Origin: JBGSKY01 sp041740995
Lineage (GTDB): Bacteria; Planctomycetota; Planctomycetia; Pirellulales; Pirellulaceae
Assembly: GCA_041740995.1 (NCBI GenBank)
Contig: JBGSKY010000212.1
Location: 1 to 25,536, forward strand
Direction: 5' to 3'
Length of the DNA: 25,536 nt
In this document: positions 17,214 to 24,665 of the stretch, piece by piece
How positions within the stretch are numbered: position 1 is the first letter of the stretch
Layout: each line of letters begins with the position of its first letter
Position numbers and translations under genes: made by a program
Notes under the pieces: model-generated
Told to the model about the DNA's origin: nothing
Databases searched by the model: none
What the model saw: only the letters and a program-made list of their open reading frames with translations

Positions 17214-17674
17214 TGGGTCATGAATCCTCACAGTTTTCACCTTCATTCAGCATCGATGTAGCGGCGCAAGCATCAAATGCACCAACGACCATCGATTCAA
17301 ATTTGGCGGTTGTTGCTTTGTTAAGGCAGTTAGTCCAAGGGCAAGAACGCCAGAATAAACTGCTTGAACAAGTTATCATTTCAAACAATGCGATGCAGAA
17401 GCAACGCGCAACCGAATTGCAGCAATGGCGGGACGCGAATCCGTACTTGGCAAAATCTTGCCGTCGCGCGGCTGAGGCACTTTCGCGAATTCAATCTCGA
17501 TTCATCGAGCAGATTACTGACGAAGTCGAAGAAAATGAAGAATCGCTGGCCGACGGCGAATTCGTGCTCAGCGAATTTGTTGATCGTTTTGGCCCACGGC
17601 TCGCTCATCTTAACGGCGTTTTGCAAGTGCTGGCCCAACTCAGCAGCGGAAATAGCCCGATGGCATCAAACTAA
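17213..17674 (+). CDS. Unrecognised coiled-coil-like protein
   Basis: 153 residues, no signal peptide or membrane segment. The central part (VVALLRQLVQGQERQNKLLEQV, then QKQRATELQQWRDANP) has heptad-like leucines and many glutamines, so a helical bundle or coiled coil is likely. The acidic stretch DEVEENEESLADGEFV follows, with a helical tail ending LNGVLQVLAQLSSG. The start overlaps the previous stop codon (TAATG), so translation is probably coupled. The two small genes lie opposite the SNF2 helicase and its partner, sharing an 87-bp intergenic region, which may be a common regulatory region. Function unknown. Confidence 0.7.
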   Translation: MGHESSQFSPSFSIDVAAQASNAPTTIDSNLAVVALLRQLVQGQERQNKLLEQVIISNNAMQKQRATELQQWRDANPYLAKSCRRAAEALSRIQSRFIEQITDEVEENEESLADGEFVLSEFVDRFGPRLAHLNGVLQVLAQLSSGNSPMASN

Positions 17675-17980
17675 CGCTGTTGTTGCTAATCGACAGCGAA
17701 ATTCGGTGCGACGACCGTTTTTTTCAAAAGGCGGCTGGTTGTTTGCTCATGGCCAACCATAGAGCGTCAAATGCCAGCACGGTCTGACTGGAAAATCGTC
17801 GGTAGAAAGCCATAGTGTTGAAAATCGTGAAAGGACGCTTGTTCTGGTCGGATGCTAGCGATATACTTTTGGCCCCTAATGGTTGCCGAAATGACTGGCT
17901 GTGGATTTTCCAGCAGGTCGTTTGGGTTCTGTGCGAGGCGGATGGCTCTCGCTGATTCAAGTCTTCTTGCCGATATTTCC
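17675..17980. other. Non-coding leader region before rpsR
   Basis: About 300 bases with no supported gene. A 6-bp stem TGGTTG (17736-17741) / CAACCA (17754-17759) is the only hairpin noticed. The open reading frame of rpsR extends back to 17852, but that extension does not resemble bS18. The stretch may hold the rpsR promoter and leader. Confidence 0.4.
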
Positions 17981-18262
17981 ATGGCTTTTTTCAAACGCGG
18001 CTTAAAAAATAAACCCATGCGACGCCGAACACGGACTCGCATTAAGACCAAACGACGTGATCCGCTGTTCATTGACGGCAAGCGACCACGTCCAATGTAC
18101 GTCGATTATAAAGATATCGACTTGCTCTCGAAGTTGGTTAATCGACATGGTCGCATCGTCGGTCGTCGAAAAAATGGCTGTACAGCAATCAGCCAACACG
18201 CGGTAACGAAGGCGATCAAGCGAGCTCGATTTATGGCCTTGATGCCATATGTCTCCGAATAA
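17981..18262 (+). CDS. rpsR: Ribosomal protein bS18, isolated gene
   Basis: A 93-residue (81 if the ATG at 18017 is used) basic protein of the bS18 family, a small-subunit ribosomal protein that sits next to bS6 on the platform. Family features are VDYKDIDLLSKLVNRHGRIVGRRKNG and the C-terminal AIKRARFMALMPY, equivalent to IDYKD...GKI..RR.TG... AIKRAR.LALLPY. The basic N-terminus RRRTRTRIKTKRR fits an RNA-binding tail. The usual QRQL before AIKRAR is QHAV here, and ITGT is KNGC. Neither of its neighbours is rpsF, ssb or rplI, so the gene stands outside the usual operon. Whether it is the only copy cannot be told from the window. Confidence 0.85.
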   Translation: MAFFKRGLKNKPMRRRTRTRIKTKRRDPLFIDGKRPRPMYVDYKDIDLLSKLVNRHGRIVGRRKNGCTAISQHAVTKAIKRARFMALMPYVSE

Positions 18263-18280
18263 GCTTCGCCAGATTTGACT

Positions 18281-18307
18281 AAGAGCAGAACCTCCATGCC
18301 TGCTCTT
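18281..18307 (+). terminator. Hairpin just after rpsR
   Basis: AAGAGCAG and CTGCTCTT form a perfect 8-bp stem with an 11-base loop, beginning 18 bases past the rpsR stop. No T-run follows, so it may be an attenuating or protecting hairpin, with the second hairpin at 18358 as the real terminator. Confidence 0.45.
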
Positions 18308-18357
18308 CCGCTGATATGCGGTCTGTCCGCAACTCTTAGAGACGTTTGCGAAATTAG

Positions 18358-18407
18358 GATCGGCTTGCAGTCTGTCAACAAAGAAAAAGACAGGCTGCGA
18401 GCCGATC
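18358..18407 (+). terminator. Long hairpin, probable rpsR terminator or structured RNA
   Basis: A 19-base arm beginning GATCGGCTTGCAG (18358-18376) pairs over its whole length with 18389-18407, with 17 Watson-Crick pairs and two G-U wobbles, around a 12-base A-rich loop. It is followed on the plus strand by TTACTTTCTT. The stem is longer than most terminators and lies 95 bases past the rpsR stop. Confidence 0.6.
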
Positions 18408-18773
18408 TTACTTTCTTGATGAAGCGACCTCTAGATAGATTCTTACTTGAACGTCGTTCGTTTAGAACAATACATCAAAGTTGTTCGTCGCGAATCGCAA
18501 CGTATTGCTGGCATGGTATTCGGAAGATTGGAATTTTCTCGGCCCCAAGAATCGCTAGGCGCACGAACAAAATGTGCCGAATTCGTAACTTGCTCAGGCG
18601 GTTTCTCGACCTTACTAAGGCAACTGGTGAACGCCTGTTTCAAATTAAGCAGTTGGCGAATGTCTCATTTTGAGTTAACCTAGTTTTCCGTCAGCGAATA
18701 CCCTTTTCTCGTACTATTGCCGAACGTTTGGCCGATGCAAACGCTCGCAAATCTACAAACTTCTCGCGCCGAT
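18408..18773. other. Region without a convincing gene
   Basis: About 365 bases between the long hairpin and the FHA/sigma54 activator. A frame starting at a TTG (18447) and running to 18683 begins with planctomycete-like codons (VVRLEQYIKVVRRESQRIAG) but loses protein-like character, so it may be a relic or chance. A -10-like TACTAT lies near 18709 before the activator. Confidence 0.35.
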
Positions 18774-20654
18774 ATGCCCTCTTATCTTGTCGTCACTCAC
18801 GGGATTGATCTGGATCGTCGTTACGTGCTGGAGCCGGCTGCGGAGATGAAAATCGGTCGCGGGTTGGGGTGCCAAGTTGCGATCAGCGATCCGCTTTCTT
18901 CGCGAATTCATGCCTCATTATCGGCCGACAAGGATGGGCGATGGGTTCTGACGGATGCTGGATCTCGAAACGGAACGTTAGTCAACGGTTCGAAAGTCGA
19001 TCATGCCACGATGTTTCACGGCTGCAAGATTCGGATTGGCAACACGGAGCTGCAATACAACGACAGCGAGCCTAGGGCGCAAGAGGATCAAACGATCGAG
19101 ACGATCAATTTGGCCCATTCCATGCTCGACGACCAAAATGGTTTAAAGACGGGGCGGGCTGCGATTGCTTCACTTCGTGACAGGAAGCGGTCAGAGGAAA
19201 TCTACGACCTTTATCAGCTGACGCATCAGTGTCTGATCACGGATGATACAGATGCGATGATTGAAAAATCGCTGACCCAGTTGCGAACTTGTACCAATGC
19301 ATCGATTGTTGGATTTTCCGCAACTGATGACTTTGGCGATCTGCGACCATTTTATATCAACCCGCCTGACGGAGCGCAACGATTGAAGTTGAGTCAAAAA
19401 CTGACCGACATGGTGGTTAAGCAGGCGACGGCGATCTGGACAAAAAACGAATTGCGAAGAGGCAATAACGAAGACGGGGCCTTAAAGAAGTTTTCGGACG
19501 CGATTTGCATTCCGCTGCTCGAAGACAAAGAGCCTTTTGGCGCGATCCATCTTTACCGCGAGACCGAGCAGTTCGCGTCCCACCATTTTGATTTTGCCAT
19601 ATCAGCAGGCAATATTATCGGCGCCGCTATTCTGAGGTCACGGCGAACCCAGTCGCTGAAGCAAGCCAGCGTGCGATTGAAACAAAAGCATGCCGATTTT
19701 GACGAGTTAATCGGCGATAGCAAACCAATGCAAACTCTAAAGGAGCGAATCGTTCGAGTTGCCAAAGCCAACGGTACAGTGCTCATTCGAGGCGAAAGCG
19801 GCGTCGGTAAAGAACTCGTCGCACGAGCGATTCACAAGGCTGGCAACCGGGCCACAGCTCCCAAGTTGACCGTCAATTGTGCGGCAATTCCATCGGAATT
19901 GATGGAAAGCCAATTGTTTGGACACGTCCGAGGTTCCTTTACTGGCGCAGACAAAGATCACGCTGGATTCTTTAAGCAGGCCGATGGAGGGACGCTGTTT
20001 CTCGACGAGGTCGGCGAATTGACGTTGGGCGGCCAAGCGAAACTGCTGCGAATTCTTGAGGGCCATCCGTTTCTCCCCGTTGGCGGTACCAAGGAAGTTC
20101 AGGTCAACGTTCGTGTTTTGTGCGCAACTAACCGTGACTTGCGCGATTTCGTTCGCGAAAAGCGCTTTCGAGAAGACTTGTTCTACCGATTGAGTACGTT
20201 CGAATTGCAAATTCCGCCTTTGCGTGATCGGAACAAGGACATTGAGCAATTGATCGACTATTTTCTGGAACACTTTCGAGTCGAGCACGGTCGTCCGAAC
20301 CTTCAGCTCACCGATTCAGCACGAAAACGATTGTTGCAATACCGCTGGCCGGGTAACGTTCGGCAATTGCGAAACGTGATCGATTCGGCAGTCGTTTTGG
20401 CTGTCGGTGACCAGATCGAAAACAACGACTTGGCGTTGCATGAACCGATGTCAGATCGACTCGATACACTGCGAATTGAAGATTGGGAAAAACGGCTGAT
20501 TCCAGAAGCGCTAAAACGGGCGGATGGAAAGATACCTGACGCTGCCGAATTATTGGGTGTTTCTCGGGCGACGCTTTATCGAAAACTCGATGCCTACGGT
20601 TTGAATAAAGACGGTGAACGAGCCGATGCCGATGGTGATGACGAGCAATATTGA
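18774..20654 (+). CDS. FHA-GAF-AAA+ sigma54-dependent transcriptional activator
   Basis: 626 residues from the chosen ATG at 18774; the frame is open from a TTG at 18717 and another ATG is at 18735. An N-terminal FHA domain binds phosphothreonine peptides (IGRG at 27-30, SSRIH at 42-46, SRNG at 64-67). A GAF-like region spans about 140-300. The AAA+ core has Walker A GESGVGKE (340-347), the sigma54-contact loop as GSFTGA (387-392) rather than GAFTGA, Walker B LFLDEVGEL and an R-finger region FREDLFYRLSTFELQIPPLRDR. A Fis-type helix-turn-helix ends it (AAELLGVSRATLYRKLDAYGL). Such FHA activators usually respond to Ser/Thr kinases, but none is next to it. The activator stop overlaps the methyltransferase start by one base (TGATG). 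Confidence 0.94.
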   Translation: MPSYLVVTHGIDLDRRYVLEPAAEMKIGRGLGCQVAISDPLSSRIHASLSADKDGRWVLTDAGSRNGTLVNGSKVDHATMFHGCKIRIGNTELQYNDSEPRAQEDQTIETINLAHSMLDDQNGLKTGRAAIASLRDRKRSEEIYDLYQLTHQCLITDDTDAMIEKSLTQLRTCTNASIVGFSATDDFGDLRPFYINPPDGAQRLKLSQKLTDMVVKQATAIWTKNELRRGNNEDGALKKFSDAICIPLLEDKEPFGAIHLYRETEQFASHHFDFAISAGNIIGAAILRSRRTQSLKQASVRLKQKHADFDELIGDSKPMQTLKERIVRVAKANGTVLIRGESGVGKELVARAIHKAGNRATAPKLTVNCAAIPSELMESQLFGHVRGSFTGADKDHAGFFKQADGGTLFLDEVGELTLGGQAKLLRILEGHPFLPVGGTKEVQVNVRVLCATNRDLRDFVREKRFREDLFYRLSTFELQIPPLRDRNKDIEQLIDYFLEHFRVEHGRPNLQLTDSARKRLLQYRWPGNVRQLRNVIDSAVVLAVGDQIENNDLALHEPMSDRLDTLRIEDWEKRLIPEALKRADGKIPDAAELLGVSRATLYRKLDAYGLNKDGERADADGDDEQY

Positions 20655-21490
20655 TGTCGCAGTTTGAGGCCACAGCACATGAGGCGAGCCTGACTCAGGG
20701 CGTCGTGGAGCATAATCGTCGGAGCTGGGATCGTTTGGTCAGCCAGGGGCATACACTGACTCGGCCAGTGTCCGGCGACGAAATCAAGAATGCATCTAAG
20801 ATACTCGACCCAATTGGATGGTTGGAGGGAGATTTGACTGGCAGAAAAGTCCTCTGCCTCGCGGCCGGCGGCGGTCGATTTTCCACACTTTTTGCGACAC
20901 TAGGAGCGATCGTTACGGTGCTTGATATCAGCCCAGCGATGCTCGAAATCGATCGCAAGCAAGCGGACAAGTATCGACTGTCGATTCGATGCATCCAAGC
21001 CGACATGAGCAACATGTCATCCATTGACGACGATCAATTTGATCTCGTAATGCAGCCTGTAAGTACGACTTATTTAAGCGAGCCTCGATTTGCGTTTGCC
21101 GAAACTGCTCGCGTTACTCGCGCGGGTGGCATTTATGTCTCTTTTCATAAGCAGCCGATGAATTTACAGGCATCTCTAGAAGTGCATGGTTCAAACTATC
21201 GGATCGAACGGCCAGTCGAATCGGTAATTACTAATTCGACCGAGATAAAAACGCGGCTTCGCGAGGCAGGGACGATCGAACACGCGCACAGTTTGCAGAC
21301 CTTGCTAGGCGGCATCTGTCGTGCGGGTTTTGCGATCGAGGATGTGACTGAGCCTCAATACGCGGACGTGTCCGACCCGCCCAACTCCTTCGGACACCGA
21401 TGCAGTTTCATTCCACCATACATCGCATTAAAAGCTCGCCGGCTACCAACGAAAACAGCCCAAAGCGGACGCTCTGAGCTGATCGTTTAA
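20654..21490 (+). CDS. Class I SAM-dependent methyltransferase
   Basis: 278 residues. The Rossmann methyltransferase fold is recognised by motif I VLCLAAGGGRFS (67-78), the acidic end of strand 2 VTVLDISPAML (Asp91), the adenine-binding QADMSNMS and the motif IV-like FDLVMQPVSTTYL. The N-terminal VVEHNRRSWDRLV is typical of small-molecule methyltransferases of this class. The C-terminal third (from about 180) is a substrate lid with no clear specificity marks. The start ATG at 20654 overlaps the activator stop (TGATG), so its translation is probably coupled. The substrate is unknown; a small molecule or lipid is likelier than DNA, because no DPPY/NPPY motif is present. Confidence 0.88.
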   Translation: MSQFEATAHEASLTQGVVEHNRRSWDRLVSQGHTLTRPVSGDEIKNASKILDPIGWLEGDLTGRKVLCLAAGGGRFSTLFATLGAIVTVLDISPAMLEIDRKQADKYRLSIRCIQADMSNMSSIDDDQFDLVMQPVSTTYLSEPRFAFAETARVTRAGGIYVSFHKQPMNLQASLEVHGSNYRIERPVESVITNSTEIKTRLREAGTIEHAHSLQTLLGGICRAGFAIEDVTEPQYADVSDPPNSFGHRCSFIPPYIALKARRLPTKTAQSGRSELIV

Positions 21491-21522
21491 ATTAACGGTG
21501 TCGAAAGTTTGAAAACTAGTCA

Positions 21523-21537
21523 GCGGTTCAAAACCGC
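21523..21537 (+). terminator. Hairpin after the methyltransferase
   Basis: GCGGTT and AACCGC form a perfect 6-bp stem around CAA, 33 bases past the methyltransferase stop. No T-run follows. It may be a weak terminator. Confidence 0.35.
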
Positions 21538-21587
21538 CGGGGCGTTCGCGTGTCAATCGAGCTTCGGGCTTGTGACCGAATGCTTCA

Positions 21588-21821
21588 CTAGCCTCGCTTG
21601 CCTACTCTGAGCCGAGCGCTCAGTTTCGTTTCAACGACCTGAGCTGGTCGATTGTAAACACGTGAGTCTGGAATCATGTCGTCATCAAGCATTGCTTTCG
21701 ATGACTGTTTGGACTTGTTGAAGCTTGAAAGATGTGGAGTCGCAACAATCGCGACGTTTTCAGTATCGTGGTTGGAGACTAGAGCTTGAATGGTCACTGC
21801 CGAATTCGAACCGATGGACAT
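21588..21821 (-). CDS. Possible small unrecognised protein
   Basis: A 77-residue frame on the minus strand. AAGG lies about 7 bases before its ATG and codon use resembles the neighbouring genes, which is why it is kept. The protein is polar with one hydrophobic stretch (ENVAIVATPHL) and a basic end (SARLRVGKRG). No family is recognised and nothing near it supports a role, so a chance frame is quite possible. Confidence 0.3.
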   Translation of the reverse strand: MSIGSNSAVTIQALVSNHDTENVAIVATPHLSSFNKSKQSSKAMLDDDMIPDSRVYNRPAQVVETKLSARLRVGKRG

Positions 21822-22671
21822 TGCCTTGCCTTGATATAGATGAGATTGTTTTTACAAAGCTGGTAGTAAAAGTACCCGGACATTTGGCGTTTCGCCGCTA
21901 TTGCCGCTTCGTTTAGGCTAATCGACTGGCTAATCGCAATCAGTTAACCGGGTCAAACGCTACGACATCGTCGGAATCACTGTTACACACCAACATTACA
22001 ATTGATGTTTGGCAGCCAAGAAAAACCATGTTCCCGCGTGCTTTGATCAACCTAGCATACGCACAAAGTTACACGAGTGTTAGAGAAGCAAAGAGCGTTC
22101 CATAAACGATTAACTTGGCTAGTGCCCTTTGCGGTGGCTTTCGGTTCCCTTAGGTGGCATTCTAAGGAATTCGGACCTCTCTCCGTCCGGTGCAGAATTT
22201 TGTAAGAAATTCTGTCAACATGACATTTCTGCAAGATTGGCAATCGCTAAACGTGTCGAATGACCTGCAACCGTTCAGCGTGTTCGAATCCTCACAAATT
22301 GGGATTTCGAGTTGAACAAAGCTGCAAATCCTAATTGTTGGGTTTGCATAATCGATGCAACCATCAAACTCGGCGTCGGGCCAAACCGAAAATGTCGCTT
22401 GTCTTAAAAGGCTCGCAGCCGATTTATCAAAAACGCAAATTGGCGGTCACAATGATTTGTGAATTCGTCTGACAGATCGCCTCGTCCAAATTGGAAACTT
22501 GATTTGGGGCCTATGTTTGACTTTGGGCTGGACCCATTCTAGCAACAGACGCGTCGAGAGGCATATTTATGGCCTAACGCGATTTTCTCATCAGACGAAG
22601 CATTGCGTGCTCGGTCGACAAATTTGGGCAACGCATGGCCTCTAACAAAGCGCGCCGATAAGATACTGCAA
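21822..22671. other. Non-coding stretch with two hairpins
   Basis: About 850 bases with no supported gene on either strand. It includes a hairpin TTCC-c-TTAG / CTAAGGAA (22145-22169, one bulge) and a perfect 8-bp hairpin CAGAATTT/AAATTCTG with a 6-base loop (22193-22214). The rest is unstructured by eye. It probably holds the promoter of the ABC exporter and possibly a small RNA. Confidence 0.4.
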
Positions 22672-24510
22672 ATGGAAAACAAAAGGTCTGACATAGCTTG
22701 GTTGATCGACGAAACCAAGGCGCTAATTCTATGCGGTAAGCAAGCCTGGCAAATGGTTCCTGGTTGGCATCGGGCCGCCCTGGGCGGCGCTTCGACGATG
22801 ATGGCCCTCAATTCATTGGCTAACACTATTCAAGCGTTGCTGCTGGGCGGACTCGTCGATCGTGTTCATCTGGGAATCGATACGACGCCGCCCAAAGAAT
22901 TGTTTTGGCAAGCCATGGGGTTGCTCGGCATCATCGCTTCGCTCTACCTCATGCGCGAAACCTTTAATGTACTTCGTCGGTACATGGTCGAAAACACTTG
23001 CACAGGACTCAATCGAGACATGCAAGTCCGCGTCGTTGGGCATGTGTTGCGATACGATATGCAGCAGCTCAACAGTGAAAAACTTGGCACGATGCACGGG
23101 CGGATTTTCCGAAGTGTTGACGGTCTGATTCAGTTCGTACGCCTGATGTTCCTTGATTTCATGCCTGCGATTCTAACTGGCCTTTTCGCACTCGTCGCCG
23201 CCCTGCTCAAGCAACCTGTCCTCGGACTGATTATGTTGGGAGTTGTTCCGCTCTCAGTCTTTCTAACGCTGCGTCAGTTAAAAAGCCAGAAAGGCGTCCG
23301 ATTGCAGTTGATGCGTGATTGCGAAGAGGTAGACGGAACCGTCGTAGAACAGCTTTCGGGGGCCGAATATATTCGCGTCGCCAATACATTTGACCCAGAG
23401 CTTGATCGACTTAATCAGATGACGAACCGTCGTCGCAAACGAGAATTAAAGCATCACTTTGAAATGTCGCTGTTTGGTTCCGGAAAGACGCTCAATGAAG
23501 GTTTCTTTCATGTTTGCGTCTTGGCTTTGGCGACTTATATGGCGATCAACCGTCAAATTAGCTTCGGCGATATCTTGGCATTCTCTGCTCTATTCTCGAG
23601 CGTGATGAGTCCGTTAAATGAAATTCACCGTGTCGTCGATGTTGGACACGAATCGAGCCTGCGAATGTCAGACCTTCGCGATTTACTCGATAGTCCGATA
23701 GATCAATCATTCGGACAAGTCGAAGCACCAAATTCGTACGACAATGCTCATCAACCGGTTATCGAAGTTAAGAATCTAACTGCCGGTTACCGTAACTCGC
23801 ACGGGAATTGGAAAGAGGTTTTACACGATGTAAGTTTTGACATTCCACCGGGAAGTTGCATTGGCGTTGCCGGTCGATCTGGCGGAGGAAAATCGTCGAT
23901 GATCAAAGTCTTATTACGACTCCTACATCCTTCTTCGGGCAGCGTTAGAATTGGTGATGTTGCCTTGGAACAGTTGGATCGAGCGACGTTAGCTGATCAC
24001 ATCGGCTATGTTGGCCAGAACCCGTTTGTGTTTGCTGGTACAATTCGCGACAACATTGTTTATGGATGTGGTCCTGTCGAACAATCGCAAATCGAACGCG
24101 CTGGAACCGCTGCACACATTCACGAAGAAATTCTTGAAATGGCTGGCGGGTATGATGCACCTGTCAGTGAACGCGGCAATAACCTATCCGGCGGTCAACG
24201 TCAGCGAATCGCCATCGCCCGCTTGTTGCTCAGAAATTCGCCATTGTTGATTTTGGATGAAGCGACAAGTGCGCTGGACAACATCAGCGAGCGATTCATT
24301 CAAAGCTCGCTAGGTATCAGAAGTGGCAAACAGACCATTATCATGATCGCCCATCGTCTGAGCACGCTGCGTCACTGCGACAAAATTCTCGTTTTTGATA
24401 GCGGCAGTATTGTCGAATCGGGTCCGTACGAGAACTTGGTGCTAGCCAACGGCAAATTCGCAGAACTGCTCCGTGCTAGCGAAAGCGAGATGACAGTCGC
24501 TGCGACCTAA
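22672..24510 (+). CDS. ABC exporter, fused membrane and ATP-binding domains
   Basis: 612 residues from the ATG at 22672; the frame is open from a TTG at 22603. A type-IV (MsbA-like) six-helix membrane domain occupies about residues 40-340, with clear hydrophobic stretches (LLGIIASLYLM, FMPAILTGLFALVAALL, VLGLIMLGVVPLSVFL, FHVCVLALATYMA). The nucleotide-binding domain has Walker A GRSGGGKSS (401-409), a Q-loop in YVGQNPFVFAGTI, the signature LSGGQRQR (505-512), Walker B LLILDEATSALD (Glu530) and the switch IAHRLST. It should form a homodimer or pair with another half exporter and export a lipid, peptide or drug. No Shine-Dalgarno is visible; a -10-like TAAGAT ends 7 bases before the ATG. Its closeness to the CRISPR array is probably chance. 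Confidence 0.93.
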   Translation: MENKRSDIAWLIDETKALILCGKQAWQMVPGWHRAALGGASTMMALNSLANTIQALLLGGLVDRVHLGIDTTPPKELFWQAMGLLGIIASLYLMRETFNVLRRYMVENTCTGLNRDMQVRVVGHVLRYDMQQLNSEKLGTMHGRIFRSVDGLIQFVRLMFLDFMPAILTGLFALVAALLKQPVLGLIMLGVVPLSVFLTLRQLKSQKGVRLQLMRDCEEVDGTVVEQLSGAEYIRVANTFDPELDRLNQMTNRRRKRELKHHFEMSLFGSGKTLNEGFFHVCVLALATYMAINRQISFGDILAFSALFSSVMSPLNEIHRVVDVGHESSLRMSDLRDLLDSPIDQSFGQVEAPNSYDNAHQPVIEVKNLTAGYRNSHGNWKEVLHDVSFDIPPGSCIGVAGRSGGGKSSMIKVLLRLLHPSSGSVRIGDVALEQLDRATLADHIGYVGQNPFVFAGTIRDNIVYGCGPVEQSQIERAGTAAHIHEEILEMAGGYDAPVSERGNNLSGGQRQRIAIARLLLRNSPLLILDEATSALDNISERFIQSSLGIRSGKQTIIMIAHRLSTLRHCDKILVFDSGSIVESGPYENLVLANGKFAELLRASESEMTVAAT

Positions 24511-24650
24511 AAACGCGCTGAGAATAAACGGCGGGTCGATGTGAGATGAGAGCGACCGTCTTACAATTGCGAGAGCGGAGTCAGTCAGCCAATGACTGGC
24601 ATTCAGCCGGGATAGACTGTCAATCGATACTGACCAACGAATCCAGCCGT
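24511..24650 (+). other. Region between the ABC exporter and the CRISPR array
   Basis: 140 bases, not coding. It holds a 5-bp stem GGTCG/CGACC (24534-24557), a TACAAT -10-like box (24562-24567), a perfect 6-bp hairpin CAGTCA/TGACTG (24582-24598), and the 14-base block at 24634-24647 that can pair with the first repeat. It is not AT-rich as many CRISPR leaders are, so whether it is a leader or the far end is unresolved. Confidence 0.4.
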
Positions 24651-24665
24651 GCTGTGGTTTGTTGG
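24634..24665 (+). repeat. Anti-repeat-like block folding onto the first CRISPR repeat
   Basis: CCAACGAATCCAGC (24634-24647), a CGT spacer, then the first 15 bases of repeat 1 (24651-24665, GCTGTGGTTTGTTGG). As RNA the two pair as 14 bp, with 12 Watson-Crick and two G-U pairs and one bulged U. The pairing covers the part of the repeat that a type II tracrRNA would be expected to bind, but the standard tracrRNA tail cannot follow here because the array itself follows. Confidence 0.55.

Noticed and set aside
18447..18683. A 78-codon frame starting at TTG
   Set aside because: No ribosome site and no recognisable family; the first part looks protein-like but the rest does not. Possibly a relic, not strong enough to call.
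21521..21540. GCGGTTCAAAACCGC, like a T-arm with a seven-base loop
   Set aside because: The acceptor 3' strand that would follow has no complementary partner about 70 bases upstream; it is better read as a hairpin after the methyltransferase.
22278..22300. GTTCGAATCC, like a tRNA T-arm
   Set aside because: The flanking bases do not form the 5-bp T-stem, and no acceptor or anticodon arms are found nearby.
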